64,000 nucleotides of DNA from Oscheius onirici (lineage: Eukaryota; Nematoda; Chromadorea; Rhabditida; Rhabditidae), in contig OW051471.1 in assembly GCA_932521025.1 (NCBI GenBank), positions 124,001-188,000 of the forward strand. Direction: 5' to 3'. The notes beneath the pieces are model-generated. The model was not told the DNA's origin and did not search any database. It worked only from the letters and a program-made list of their open reading frames with translations. A program made the translations under genes and the position numbers. The stretch's first letter is position 1, and the number at the start of each line of letters is the position of its first letter. Shown here piece by piece: positions 1-10,680 of the stretch.

Positions 1-237
1 AAGAGAAGAATCTTCATGTTTGATAGTGACAGACCATCAAGCTGATTTTCAAGATTCCGCTTACAGTTTTCCGTGGGAAGGAAACGACGAAACAGATAGC
101 TGGTCTGTTCCATTGGTCATTTTTCAGTCTGTTTGGAAAGGAGAAGTTGTATCTATGAGCTTTGTCTAGGTGAGAAGGATATACGTGGAACAGAGAAATA
201 GAGAGACTGAGAGTCAGAAAGACTGAGAGACAGACAG

Positions 238-664
238 ATCTGGATCTGTGAAAAAGTGGATTCTTTGAAGAGAAAGGGATTTGTCTTTGTCCTGCGTTTT
301 ACTGACCGAACAAAAAGAGAACAATAACTTGTCTGAACTGCGTAACCTGACAAAAAGAGAACAATATTTCCTACAAAAGTCAAATCCTCGTCTTTTCTCA
401 TAGGATCACTCTTTTATCAGCTGTTCTAGAAACTGTATATCGAAGAGAGTGGAGGCACTATCGTGAAGAGTGAAGAGAAAGTACTGTCGGAAGAAAAACA
501 ACTGGATTCTCTCCAAATGAAAAAGGTCTTATTGACCTCTTTTTTTGTTCTCTTTTTGTTTGGACAGTGAAACTTATTGTTCTCTTTTTGTTTGGTCAGT
601 GAAACTCAGGGCAAAGACAAATCCCTTTCTCTTCAAAGAATCCGCTTTTTCACAGATCCAGATT
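238..664. repeat. Fold-back (inverted-repeat) element
   Basis: The arm at about 238-329 is repeated in inverted orientation at about 574-664. Both arms carry the same order of motifs: a TGTTCTCTTTTTGT block, a GGTCAGT block, then CAAAGACAAATCCC and CTTCAAAGAATCC, ending at CACAGATCCAGAT. Mismatches are few. Inside the loop the TTGTTCTCTTTTTGT motif occurs again near each arm. The structure suggests a non-autonomous hairpin transposon of about 430 bp. I see no obvious target-site duplication. Confidence 0.75.
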
Positions 665-1260
665 GTTCTTTTTGTCAAAATTCATAGAATTTACGAATAG
701 CGATTCCCTGTGTACTAGCAAAAAGTGTGAGCTCATCTTTGTACCGACACGAGATCGAGACCTGACCGGTCAGAACTTTAGCGCGCCGATGTCCAGCTGC
801 TCCAAGGAAGGATCGAGACTGGATTGGTTAAAGGTTATACCTTGCTAGAATCCCTTACAATCGAGTTTTTGGTATTTTGATTCTTTGTTACGATATTTCC
901 CACATTTAGAGACCTACTTCATCAGAATCGGGGGAAGTCTGTACCCAGAATTTCATCAAACCTAATTATACCCTGAGCCATTTTACAGGACCAGGATAGT
1001 ACATATAGTTTTCTCTTGTTATTCAAGCCTTTGCCGAGCGGTGCATCTGAGGGGCCAGATAGCGACCAGGATAGACGCAGAAAACTACCATAATCCCTCG
1101 TTCCTAAAAGTATCACGGTTTACCCTATGAACAAAGAGTAAACCCAGAATAAGGGCCTTGCGCCTTTGCCTTATGGCGGGGAACGGTCGAATGCTATCAA
1201 AAAAGTTGCCAGAGAGTGGCTGAAGTCAGATTGTACTCAAAACAATTTAGCAAAAAATTT

Positions 1261-1335
1261 TGCAGAAAGGCGGGATCGAACCCGGGTCGTGTGGGTGGAG
1301 TGGCGACTCTTAGCAATACTCTTTTTCGTCAAAAA
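1261..1335 (-). repeat. tRNA-derived (SINE-like) element, copy 1
   Basis: On the minus strand a Pol III B-box-like GGGTTCGATCCC follows an A-box-like segment (TTGCTAAGAGTCG). The T-arm and acceptor stem do not pair properly, so this is not a functional tRNA by eye. A sister copy at 36035-36100 shares the same internal block (AAGAGTGGCCGCC...GACCCGGGTTCGA), which argues for a dispersed tRNA-derived repeat rather than a unique tRNA pseudogene. Confidence 0.5.
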
Positions 1336-2036
1336 AATTTCTGTCCAAAAATGCAGGGCACAGAGGTGTGATCCGGGTCGAAAATCAAAATTCTAAAAGA
1401 TACCCCTCTGAGATAGACTTAGTTATACCTCTATCCAAAATTTCAGAGAAAAATTCGCAAAAATGAGCCCGCAAATCGCGAACAACCACGCACGGCGGAC
1501 GGCGGACACGAGACATTTTGGAAACTCGGTTTTTTGCCTAATTTTTTTCAGCCTTTTGACTTATCGACTTCAAAATAAGGCTCTAGGGGTAACTTTTTAC
1601 GCTGAATCAGATGGAATAGGCCCCGGAGCCTGGAAACGCATTTGGCGCGCGCTGCGCGCGATTTTAGGATCAAAGCGTTCTGCGCTAGTGTGAGGCAAAG
1701 CCAAATCCACCGATAAACACTGCGCTGAACTAGAACTTTTTATTGAACCGGTCATTATGACTCTGTTTGGTTTTCTCTTATGCTCGTACAATTATCTCTG
1801 AAGTATAAGATCACAGGGGATTTGGCGGGACAATGAGCAACAGGACAAGATGAATTAGCAGAATTTGGGAAATTTCACCAGTTTAAGGCACTTGTGACAT
1901 GAGAGACAGGCAGTAGCTAGTGGAAGCGAATTGGAGAACAGGAGAAAGTGAAAATGCAAAAAAGGCTTTTGAGTAGAGAGGCTCCGTACCAGAATGTGAC
2001 CCGTTTTGTGGGGAAATCAACAAAATTGAGAGAAAA

Positions 2037-3322
2037 CTAGTCGTCGTCATCTTCGGCCTTCTGTACCAGGCGTTCGTAACGTTCCTCGTATGAGCGCTTC
2101 TCTGCCAGATAGCTGCTCATTGCTAGGAGAATTATCTGAATTTTTCCTTGTCAGAAAAATACGGGAAAAGAAACTACCTGGAAAAGAAGAAAGCTAGCGA
2201 ACAGGATCAGCAAAGTGATTTCAGAATGAAGGAATCGTTCAATGGGAACACAGCGGACTCCTTCACTACAGACCTCCTTTCCGTACCAGGTTTCTTCAAC
2301 TTTTTGAAGAACCTGAAAAGGGAAGATTTTGCTTTATGATTTCTCGGTTGACCGTCAGGTCTCAATAGTTTTTTTACAGACCAAATAGCCCCAATAAACT
2401 ATTATTTGTGCAGAGTGCAACAAAACTTTTTAACTGCTGTTCAATCGATCCTTCTCTCTTTCCATCCATGGACAGTCAAACAGTTCTGACTCACTCCACC
2501 GGATGTTATTGTTATTCCATCATTTCTGGCTCCGGTACTGTTCCTAAAAATAATGACTGACCCTCTTTCTGACGGTGACTGTAAAGGCGACGGCGATGAA
2601 TTGGGCTCCGATCAGGGCGGCTTGAGCGAAGACATGCTGGAATTTGTTTCTTGTGCCAAACTTTTCCGAGTATTTTGTTTCAAACTGTTGTGCCCAAAAG
2701 TGTAATGCCGACTGATCACGAGAACCGGTTTTTGTGACTGACTGATTTTTATTGGAAAAGTGCCAGAAGACAAAAGTTGCTCTCAGTTTTTAGGGTGACC
2801 CCAGTCTGACCTCCTGTTCAGTCTAGAAAACCAGACCCAATGTTTACCGAGAAGGCGAATCTTAGCAAACAGAGGCAGGGTGGTTCACGTGCAAAATTTC
2901 TACTACCGGGTTGTATTTTTCTACCCAACACAACTTGACGGATAGTCAATAACAACTGATTAGATTTTTCTGTCTCCACCAGCTGAATTTCCGGGGGGCA
3001 CGCGTTGGAATTCAATTAAAGCCTCCAAGCGTGGGCACAAAAGGAAATGTATGGGAAAATTATGACAGTAAAACTCACCAGGGATAGCATGAAGGAATTG
3101 AAGAAAACCAGTGAGGTGATTCCCAAAAAGGCCACGAAGAAGAGACAGCAGCCAAAGCAGCCGATCAAGAACAGGGTAATTACATACTGTGATTTTGATT
3201 TTAGAACGAAAAAAGTCCAGAAATACCTGTGGATAGGAGCTGACCTGTTGAGGAGAAATGTCCGATTTTGGAGGACTCACAACGGCCAAGCTTGTCAGAA
3301 GAAGCAGCAGAAGGGAACAGAA
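2037..3322 (-). CDS. Tetraspanin-like four-TM protein (5' end unresolved)
   Basis: Five exons close in phase 0: 3322-3227, 3186-3079, 2636-2562, 2312-2178 and 2135-2037. They give at least 170 residues. The order is TM1 (FCSLLLLLLTSLAVV), a short outer loop, TM2 (FLIGCFGCCLFFVAFLGI, which resembles the tetraspanin TM2 GCxGCC signature), TM3 (HVFAQAALIGAQFIAVAF), a second outer loop of about 30 residues with only two cysteines (VCSEGVRC), TM4 (LLILFASFLLFQIILLAM) and an acidic cytosolic tail ending in AEDDDD. All splice sites are GT-AG. The second loop is far shorter than a normal tetraspanin large loop and lacks CCG, so the family call is inferred from topology. The start exon lies upstream of 3322; an ATG near 3487 is one candidate. 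An alternative is another small 4-TM family such as a HIG1-like protein. Confidence 0.55.
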
Positions 3323-4744
3323 CTAAAATTTTTACGCTACAACTTTGGCTTTCCTAAATTTCTTCTGTAAACAAAAAAAAAGGTTCCGTCGGCCTGAAAA
3401 TTCTCTCCAGAGTTGCGAAAAAACGCTATAGCGTCCTGTCTTTTGGCCTCCGCTGCCCTCTCTCTTTCTCCCTCCCAACCCCGTCATTTGCCCAATTGTT
3501 GTGTTGTTATTTCCGTCTCTCGTCTCCCTTTGTTCCGGGAGCTGTCAATCGCGATCATAAAAATAGCGGGTTCAGACGAAGAAATGGCTTTTTTGACAGA
3601 GTTGCTAGATTTCCAACCTTTTTATGAGGAGCATATTTAATTGACAAATCGTTGATTGAAAAACGTTTTCCTCATAAAATTAGTTTATTTTCATCTGGGA
3701 TAGGTTTGGGTGTGCGGGTGGCAATTAATCGACTTCCGCTTAAAGCTATCCCGGTCGTCTAATCGCGCCTAATCCTTCTGCACCCGTACTATTAAAATAA
3801 ACAGAAAATAGAAGAGGAAAACGAACCAATAGAAAAAGATTAAGTAGAGCTGCTAGGGCTCGGACGCCGTTGGGACGAGGCCCAGGCCGCGGCGGCGGTG
3901 GCATCCTCCGCGCGCTAGCCTTTAGTCCACCCCCTTCTCTCACTCTTTTCGATGGGACGAGAGAGACGAGAGAGACGAGACGGACGGCGATGAAGGAGAG
4001 AGACAGAGACCACGCCCACAGTTAGAGTGTTTACTCCAAACTCAAACTGACCCCTTGTCCCAAGGGAACAGTCCCCTGACCCATTGCTAAATGGCTGGAC
4101 GCTGTGTGATGGGTATTAGTCAACAAGAGGAGAGATTTTTTCTACATCGCTGGTCAAGAGAGAGCGGGTCTCTCTAGAAAGCAGAGAAGGTCACCTTATA
4201 GGTTGTAAACGAGCCGCCAAACTTACAAGTTTTCGAACCAATAAATGTGCAAACAGTCTCTATCACTTTGTTTCTCTGACTATTTTAAACAGACCAAGAA
4301 TCGTGAGGAAGTGAGCCGGAAAAGGCTTTCCTGGAATTGGTTTTTCGCGGGCCACTTCTCCTCTCTCAATTATACGAGCATACTGTCGCTTCTGTTTAGT
4401 CATTCAGAGTCGAGAGATCAATGACACTTATAGTCGGGCATTCATGCAATAGAGAGGAACAGAAAGTCAATCAAATTTTCGCTGACGACAGTGCATACGT
4501 GAGGAGCTGTTGCTCCGGAGGAGGGAGTGCAGTAGTTTTTAGCAGGGAAAGACTCTCTAAACGATTTGAACTTATTTGATTCATTGGAAGAGTGACAACT
4601 CTAGCAACCTATCTTATCTTCCCATCGACCAAAATTCATTTTCTGGAAAAGCTATTGCCACCTCATTCGTTCCACAAAAAGCAGTTTCCAATTAGAAGCA
4701 TCTCGCTTTTCGTTTATTTTTCGAATTTTCAGTTTCAGACAGTT
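3323..4744. other. Intergenic region with GC-rich and GAGA-rich tracts
   Basis: Apart from a possible first exon of the tetraspanin-like gene near 3487, no coding exon was recognised. The stretch has a GC-rich block (about 3860-3930) and a tandem GAGAGACGA run (about 3956-3990). It probably contains the promoter of the downstream MESH1 gene. Confidence 0.5.
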
Positions 4745-5369
4745 ATGGATCAAACCCAACAGGGTATCGCACTGATTGTGAAGGTGAGAAAGGTCATTTT
4801 TCGGGGAAAATACATTTAGGCCGCCGACTTTGCTGCCAAAAAGCACAAAGATCAGAGGAGAAAGAACTCGTTGCAAGTTCCCTACATCAACCATCCTTTG
4901 GGTAAGAGACAGGAAGAGAGACAGAAAGATAGAACTATTTTCAGGAGTCGCTCAAATTCTCACAGACGAGGCCAAGATCTTCGATCCGGTCGTTATTGCG
5001 GCTGCCATGCTCCACGATACCGTAGAGGACACTGACACTTTACTGTCCGAGATTCTTGAAAACTTTGGTTCCGACGTCCATAATATCGTCTCGGAGTGCA
5101 CTGACGACAAGTCCCTGTCGAAGGAGACCAGAAAGGAGCTGCAAATCAAGAATGGTCCGCATCACAGCCACAAATCGAAGCTGGTCCACTTGGCCGATAA
5201 GATTTACAACTTGAGGGATTTGGAGCAAATCGCACCGATTGGATGGGATGAGAACAGAGTCAAAGAATACTTTCTGTGGAGCCGGAAAGTTGTCGCCGGG
5301 TTGAAGGGAACGAATGAGCATCTGGAAGCCATTCTGGAGAACATCTTCAAGAGAAATATCAAGGAGTGA
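4745..5369 (+). CDS. HDDC3: MESH1-type HD hydrolase ((p)ppGpp / NADPH phosphatase)
   Basis: Three exons (4745-4783, 4820-4901, 4945-5369) close in frame to give 181 residues, matching the roughly 179 of human HDDC3. The start is [19 protein letters not shown]. Visible signatures are the metal-binding HKDQRRK...YINHPLGVAQIL, the HD box [12 protein letters not shown], and the C-terminal [15 protein letters not shown] with the second acidic metal ligand. These are the hallmarks of the RelA/SpoT hydrolase fold without a synthetase domain. Known family activity is removal of the 3' pyrophosphate of ppGpp and dephosphorylation of NADPH, with a bound Mn ion, in cytosol or mitochondria. No targeting peptide is seen. 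RNASEH2B follows 378 bp downstream on the same strand. Confidence 0.95.
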
Positions 5370-5747
5370 TGAATATAAATTTGTTTATCTTGTCTTCTTT
5401 CATTTTTCTTACTGACAATTTTCTTTTTGTTGTGACTCAATATTCTAGTCCACACTCCCTTTCGGGATTAAATTTCTTCTCTTCAACACATTCCTTATTT
5501 AGGACAGTGGCTATTCTCTTTCTGTTCTCTTTCACAGAGTCCGTTTTCAGGACTGAGACTAGCTCCATTTTCTTCTCCACGCTAATTTTTCGGCACTTCA
5601 TGCCTAGGATTAAAGGACTGTCAGTATACCTGCTACAATCGAAGAATGGCTCGTTCTCTCACATTTTCGCGCTCAGTTTCCATACCTTAACTTTCAATCA
5701 AACTGTGCATATTTCAATCGATTGTACCTGTAAAACGCTTGTTTAGA

Positions 5748-6823
5748 ATGGTGACCACAAGATCTGCCTCTTCTTCTCCACCGGCCAGTGATGAGGACTC
5801 TAACTCTGTCTCTGACCCTTCCGTCTCTCCAAAATCATCGAAACTACCGGCTTCTGATGCTAGTCGACAGGTTAAAGTTGTCATAGCTCCGAGTAAGTCG
5901 AAAAAGCAATTCGGAACTGTACAGAACAGTTTAGAAAAGTCGGTAGGATTGTCGATGTATCGTCTTTCTAGTCCCAAAACTGGATCGGCTGCTCTCTACG
6001 TAATTGGCAAGGATTTCTGTGCAGAGGTATTCCAGTCACTTTCGGGAGAATTTTTTATATATCCAGGTCATCCAAGCCGGTACGGAATACAGGAGCTGGT
6101 TCTATGGAGACGACGTCATTGAAGACGGTAGTTTCCGAATCTATTCCCCTGTCCATCCTCTCTTCTTGGCTCTTCCGGCGTTCTTTCGGTTAAAGGTAGG
6201 GAAACCCACAGATTCTGTACACTCCATTCCAGGACAAATTCGTGGAATTGGAAGAGATACTGATGGATGAGACGGAATGTCTGATCCAGAACGACCAGCT
6301 GCAGAGAACAATCGGTTCAGTTGCTGATGTAAAAGGTTTACTGGTCGCTTCTTTTCCAAAAAACTGACGATTCAGATATTTGTGACACGAAAGTCTACAG
6401 ATTTAATGAGGAAAAGACTTTGGAGTGGATGAAGACGCGACTGGAAAAAGTCAAAGAGGCGATGGTCGAGGAAGGAACTCTTCACAAGTCGATCTTGAAT
6501 GACGGTTGGTAAAACAGAAAAACAAAGGGGCAGAATCAACGAAGATTTCAGCCGCCGCTCTGGATAGGTACTGTTTTGGTATTCTGAGTGACTATCTCCC
6601 TTCGGAACTAGTTCCTTTGCTCAAGGAGCATCTAAAGATCCAAGAGGCTCCAGTAGTGGAGGCCGGAGAGAGGCAGGACTATACTTACAAGAGAAAGACG
6701 GAAGGAGACCCTCACGCAATGGAGAAGACGGCAAAAAAGCCGAAAGAATCTGTGGTTAAAAAGCAGCTGGCACAGGCTAGCAAAGGAACCAAGAGTATCA
6801 GCAGCTTCTTCGGCAAAAAGTGA
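5748..6823 (+). CDS. RNASEH2B: Ribonuclease H2 subunit B
   Basis: Five exons (5748-6026, 6067-6195, 6233-6335, 6376-6504, 6552-6823) join in frame to 303 residues; human RNASEH2B has 312. The N-terminus is a disordered Ser/Pro/Asp segment, followed by the triple-barrel region that assembles with subunits A and C (SWFYGDDVIEDG, YSPVHPLFLALP). A helical part then contains LDRYCFGILSDYLP, and a basic tail ends in a PCNA-interacting peptide, KSISSFFGKK, at the extreme C-terminus. The complex removes ribonucleotides from DNA in the nucleus. The ATG at 5748 sits two bases after CTTGTTTAG, a plausible trans-splice acceptor. The PIP box at the terminus is as in vertebrate orthologues. Confidence 0.93.
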
Positions 6824-7473
6824 TCTTTTTGTGGTTTTCTGACTTTATTACGAGTACTTTTACCTGTTTTCTGAATCTCATACGTATTTTTCGGGTAAAC
6901 TTTGACATCAACGGTCTGTACGCGTTTTCTTGAAGTTTTCTCTTCTGAAATACCCTTTTTTTGTTCTGCCGTCTTATTTCCTACATTTTGCAACAATTTT
7001 CAATTTTTTTGCATTTAAAATCTGCAGAAGAAATGGATAAAGAACTGCGAAGCACTGCACAAAACGGGTAACCTAAATAATTTGCCTTGGAGCCAAAACT
7101 TCCAAAAAAGTTTTCGGCGGCGATTCAAACGTTGTTCTTTTTTACGAAATCTTCCTTCTCTATTTATTTTTCCCGTTTTTCAGCCCTCATTATTTATCTT
7201 TCTACCGGTTTTTGCGCTAAACAACTAGACCATTGTTTGATAAAAGTAATTCGTCGCTAGCTTAAAATTGCTGAATTTAGATTCGACATTGTTTCCTCGT
7301 GTTTCTCAGCTATTTTCTGCCGATGTTTTCTTTTCTCTGCCTTGAGCAGATGCTCGATTTTAATCCAGACACAAAAAATATGCCCAATTTATCTCATTTC
7401 ACCTCTATTTTGAATTCACTATTCGCACTATTTTTTCTCTTTTTCACAAGCCAAATAGTGCATTTCTAGACAA
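6824..7473. other. Intergenic spacer, AT-rich
   Basis: This 650 bp AT-rich stretch holds no recognised gene. Its right end carries GCATTTCTAG just before the mS33 ATG, a likely trans-splice acceptor. The 3' UTR of RNASEH2B and the promoter of mS33 should lie here. Confidence 0.5.
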
Positions 7474-8289
7474 ATGTCACGTCTAGCAGCATCCAGGATA
7501 GTCCAAGCAGGCCGAGGAATCAGCGAAGCGACGCCTCTCGGCAAGAGAATGGATCGACTAAGCAACCGAATCTTCGGAGAAGTCGTGATTCCGTCCAACA
7601 GCCGCAGTCAGAAGGTAATTCACATTTTCATTTTCCTTCACTTTCACAGTAGAAATGCATTGTTTCGAACGCAAGAACTATCTTTAGATGCGTTTAGTAA
7701 TACTTTTAAACGAATGAAGTTCTCTAGCAAACCCATATCAAATTATATCTGTTTACGAATTTTGGCCGACGTTTTCTGCTGCTAAAAGATCCTTAGCTAT
7801 CTTTAGCATCGAAAACTGCTTCTAGTGTCACGTAATTACTAGAAAAAAAGCTTTGATCGCAACAAAGTGATAAATAACTGCCTTTCAAACAATGTTCGAT
7901 CATTCGCCAAGTTTTTAAAAGGATTTTTTAGTGTCAGTGAAAAATATGTGGATTTTTATGGCATTACGTGAGAGCCGCCTAACATTTGTCGCTGCTGTGG
8001 TTACCGCAGCACCCTTGTCATTTTTCGTAGTCTAATAGTCTTTTTTCAGGTCGTCCGTGTGATATCGATGGAGCCGTACGAACAACGCGATCAACTCTCT
8101 CCCAAGTACTATCCAAATCTCCCCATGTTCCACTACTTGACCAAAATGCTCCGTCTACATGGTCTTTTCTTCGATGATCACGTCGTCTTCAGACAAGTGC
8201 AAGACGAGCTGAAAATGAAGCGAGGAAAAGTCGTCCGACCGCCAATTGGACAAGGAAAAAGAGCGACGCTTCGAGGAGGAAAGAAATAA
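7474..8289 (+). CDS. mrps-33: Mitochondrial small ribosomal subunit protein mS33
   Basis: Two exons (7474-7614, 8050-8289) give 126 residues. The N-terminal part contains GKRMDRLSNRIFGEVVIPSN, matching the mS33 segment MSRLSARLFGEV.RPTNS. The second exon has the YYPNLPMFHYLTKMLRLHGL helix and a basic, lysine-rich end (GQGKRATLRGGKK) like the RNA-contacting tail of mammalian MRPS33. It is a structural protein of the mitoribosome small-subunit head, with the basic N-terminus acting as mitochondrial targeting sequence. The intron is 435 bp, long for this window, and carries one copy of a hairpin motif also found in three neighbouring genes. The C. elegans orthologue sits beside PNKP and SRP54, as here. 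Confidence 0.93.
7975..8010. repeat. Intronic CCTAACATTTG hairpin motif, copy 1
   Basis: CCGCCTAACATTTGTCGCTG is followed by a short hairpin (GCTGCTGTGGTTACCGCAGC). It lies inside the mS33 intron. Related copies occur in introns of PNKP, SRP54 and PEX14. Confidence 0.6.
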
Positions 8290-8393
8290 CCTTTTTTGTC
8301 GAGTTTTTGTTATTGTTTTAGGCTGAACAGATTTACAATTTTTATGTTGGAAAAAGGTACATATTGGGAGAGAAAATGACGAAGTTGGAATGC

Positions 8394-10067
8394 TTATTCG
8401 ACGAGATACTGCATGTAGAGATTCCTATGTTCATCGCTCTTGAATTCGGGCATCGGATTGACTTTGATAATGCTGTCGAAGCCTTCCGTCATTTTCGGAG
8501 CCTGAAAGTTGATTATTTTTAGGATAAAGAGAAAAATATTTACCGTAAACTTCTTCTGAAACATGCGCAGAACCATCGTGTTGACCTCGTTGGTCTTCTT
8601 CTCGGTCAGAACGCGAAAACGGACGTTGTGACGGGCATGATCGAGGCTGCAGTTCAGCTCGAAGCAGCGACAACTCACGCCGAGACGCTGGGCAAGATTG
8701 ATGTAGCGCTTTCTCGACTCCTCGTCCGGATTCGTATTGTCAACTACGACGCTCTTTCCAGCCTTTATATGGTTTTCCGCCTCAGCTACGCATTTCTGCC
8801 AAGTTCCTAGCGTGTCTCTGAAAAATTTGCTATTTTCAGAAGCTAAAAAGAAAAAAAACCTGTTGACTACGGCGTATCCATGTTCTTCAGCTAGTTTCCT
8901 GGCAAAAGTCGACTTTCCACTGCCCGGAAATCCACACATTACTATGACTTCGGCCTTTTCGGACGGGACTTTTGCTTCCGGCTCGTATGGCTTCCTGTCC
9001 GGGTTGAGAAGATTCTTCGGCTCGAAGCTGGGCGGGCCCCAAGGCTCATGGGCCTTGTTGCCGAGGAAGAACTGCTCCGGTGTGTGGAAGGCAAGACCGC
9101 AGTTGTGGGCAAAGAAGCGATCGGCCAAACTGTGGTCCTTCTTCTGCCGATTCTGAAACTTTTCGGTTTTACAGAAAAAAATGGCGACAAATTTTAGAAT
9201 CCTTTTTTTCAGAATCCGTCTTCAGCTTTCGAAAACAGGATCTGGCACTTTGCTTTTATTTTTCCGAAAATGAGAGATTTCGCGGCCTAACATTTGCCGC
9301 TGCTGTGGCGGCCACAACAGACGCCGTCTTAACATACGTGCTTTGTCCCGCCTTTTCTTAATCAAAAATCTTAACTTTGTCTTATGTCGTCCAGCCGCAT
9401 CTCCGACGAAGAAACTTGCCGTCATGTCCACTTCTACGTCATCGTTGCGCTTCTTCATCGCCTCCCACATTCCGGTGGCCGGTTTGCGGTACTCTCCGTC
9501 TCCCAGAGAAAGAAAGACCTGCATCGGGACGCCAATCTTCGCCACAATGCCTTCAATCTTCCTTTTGAAGCCGGCCTTATCCACTTTTCCTGTCTAAAAT
9601 GGGCTTTTAGCATATAAATTAGGCAAACAGTTACCGTAATGCCTTTCTGATTGCTGAAAATGACAATTTTGAAGCCATCCGCGTAGAGTTCCTTGATTTT
9701 CTTCGGCACAGAGTCGTAGATCAGCTTCCAGTCGCTCGTGTCTTTCGGGAAAACGTGGCCAGTCTTCGTTACGATCAGTGTAGAGTCTGAAAGGTTGGTG
9801 TATGCTATTTTCCACTTCTTTTAGTCAAAAAAGGTAAAACTAAAACTAACCCATGTCAAATCCGGCGACCTTGGACCGTCCCTGACATTCCTTCGATGTA
9901 TAGACCCATAGCTGACCGTCTTCGCTGTCCCAACGTCCGTCGGCACTTTTGGACGATTTTACCGGATTGAACAACGAGGCCATCGACTGCGATTTGGCTT
10001 TGCCCTCGGCATCCCTCTTCATCACACCTGGCTGGGATAGAAAACGGCGGACTAAAAAATGTTGCAT
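8394..10067 (-). CDS. PNKP: Polynucleotide kinase 3'-phosphatase (PNKP), no FHA domain
   Basis: Six exons: 10067-9851, 9786-9635, 9593-9376, 9152-8860, 8817-8544 and 8501-8394, about 420 residues. The phosphatase domain shows [14 protein letters not shown] (catalytic Asp pair), IFSNQKGI and FVGDAAGR. The kinase domain shows the P-loop [16 protein letters not shown] and RCFELNC. The enzyme restores 5'-phosphate and 3'-hydroxyl ends during strand-break repair. No FHA domain precedes the phosphatase, unlike the vertebrate protein; nematode PNKP also lacks it as far as I recall. The upstream ATG at 10067 gives a basic, mitochondrial-presequence-like leader ([14 protein letters not shown]). Alternatively CTATCCCAG before the ATG at 10022 is a trans-splice acceptor and the leader is not made. 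Exons 3 and 4 do not join in phase (see findings). Confidence 0.93.
9283..9321. repeat. Intronic CCTAACATTTG hairpin motif, copy 2
   Basis: GGCCTAACATTTGCCGCTGC is followed by TGTGGCGGCC in the PNKP intron between exons 3 and 4. It is the closest relative of the copy in mS33. Confidence 0.6.
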
Positions 10068-10161
10068 TTTAAAGCGAGCCTCTCCCTACTGCCTCTTATC
10101 TCAGTGTATTACCCTCTTATCTAAGTTCATGAATACAGCCAAAGCGCGGCGCCGCCCCGCT

Positions 10162-10232
10162 CGCATGGCTTAGTGGATAAAAGCGTCGACTGTGAAACAC
10201 ATGGTCAGGGTTCGATTCCCCCGTGTGTCAAA
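10162..10232 (+). repeat. tRNA-derived element (tRNA-like, probably not functional)
   Basis: An A-box-like TGGCTTAGTGGATAA and a B-box GGGTTCGATTCC are spaced as in a tRNA, with ACTGTGAAACA between them where an anticodon loop would be. The acceptor stem and part of the T stem do not pair, so I call it a tRNA-derived repeat or pseudogene rather than tRNA-His. Confidence 0.45.
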
Positions 10233-10601
10233 AGTGTTTGACATGCTTCGATAGGTCTACCATTTTTTTTGTTTATTATTCCACTTCGAAAAACTGATCT
10301 TTTCCCCAAAACTTGTTTCACTTGTCTCATTTTCATTACAACTAACCTCGCAACTTGACTGAGGGTTTTCATACCGAAGATGGGATTTTTAGCCCAAACA
10401 ATGTTCTGCAAAGTTGTAGAACAGACAAAAAACTACAAGTTTGCAGAACATCGCAAAACTCAAAAACGCGTTACTTCGCGAGAAACTATGTCAGCGGGCC
10501 GAGCCATCTAACTGTCCTCTTAAACTAGTGGTTCCGCCGCTCTTTGAGTTCTCTCTGTTTCACATAAACCTCTTTGAACTTATATGCAAAAAAAAACCGA
10601 C

Positions 10602-10680
10602 AACACAAGGAATTGAACCGGTGACTTTAAAATTAGTAGAAACATATCTTATCCACTGCGCCAGTGTCCTTTGTAGGCCG
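10602..10680 (-). repeat. tRNA-derived element (minus strand)
   Basis: On the minus strand, ACTGGCGCAGTGGATAAGA (A box) and CCGGTTCAATTCC (B box) are spaced as in a tRNA. The arms pair poorly, so it is probably a tRNA pseudogene or SINE head. Confidence 0.45.

Larger units (their letters stand above)
1..2036. other. Gene-poor 5' region
   Basis: No convincing coding exon was found here on either strand. The open frames present are short, start without a splice or leader context and show no family resemblance. The stretch holds a long fold-back repeat (238-664) and a tRNA-derived element (about 1261-1335), described separately. The rest is AT-rich with GAGA-type simple sequence. Confidence 0.6.

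Noticed and set aside
2562-2636. HIG1-domain exon
   Set aside because: HVFAQAALIGA resembles the HIG1 RVxAQG motif, but the in-phase neighbouring exons give four TM helices and a loop, which fits a tetraspanin-like protein better.
5366-5746. Plus-strand open frame between MESH1 and RNASEH2B
   Set aside because: Hydrophobic AT-rich translation without splice or start context; it falls in the spacer and 3' UTR.
10162-10232. Functional tRNA-His
   Set aside because: GTG sits where an anticodon could be, but acceptor and T stems do not pair.
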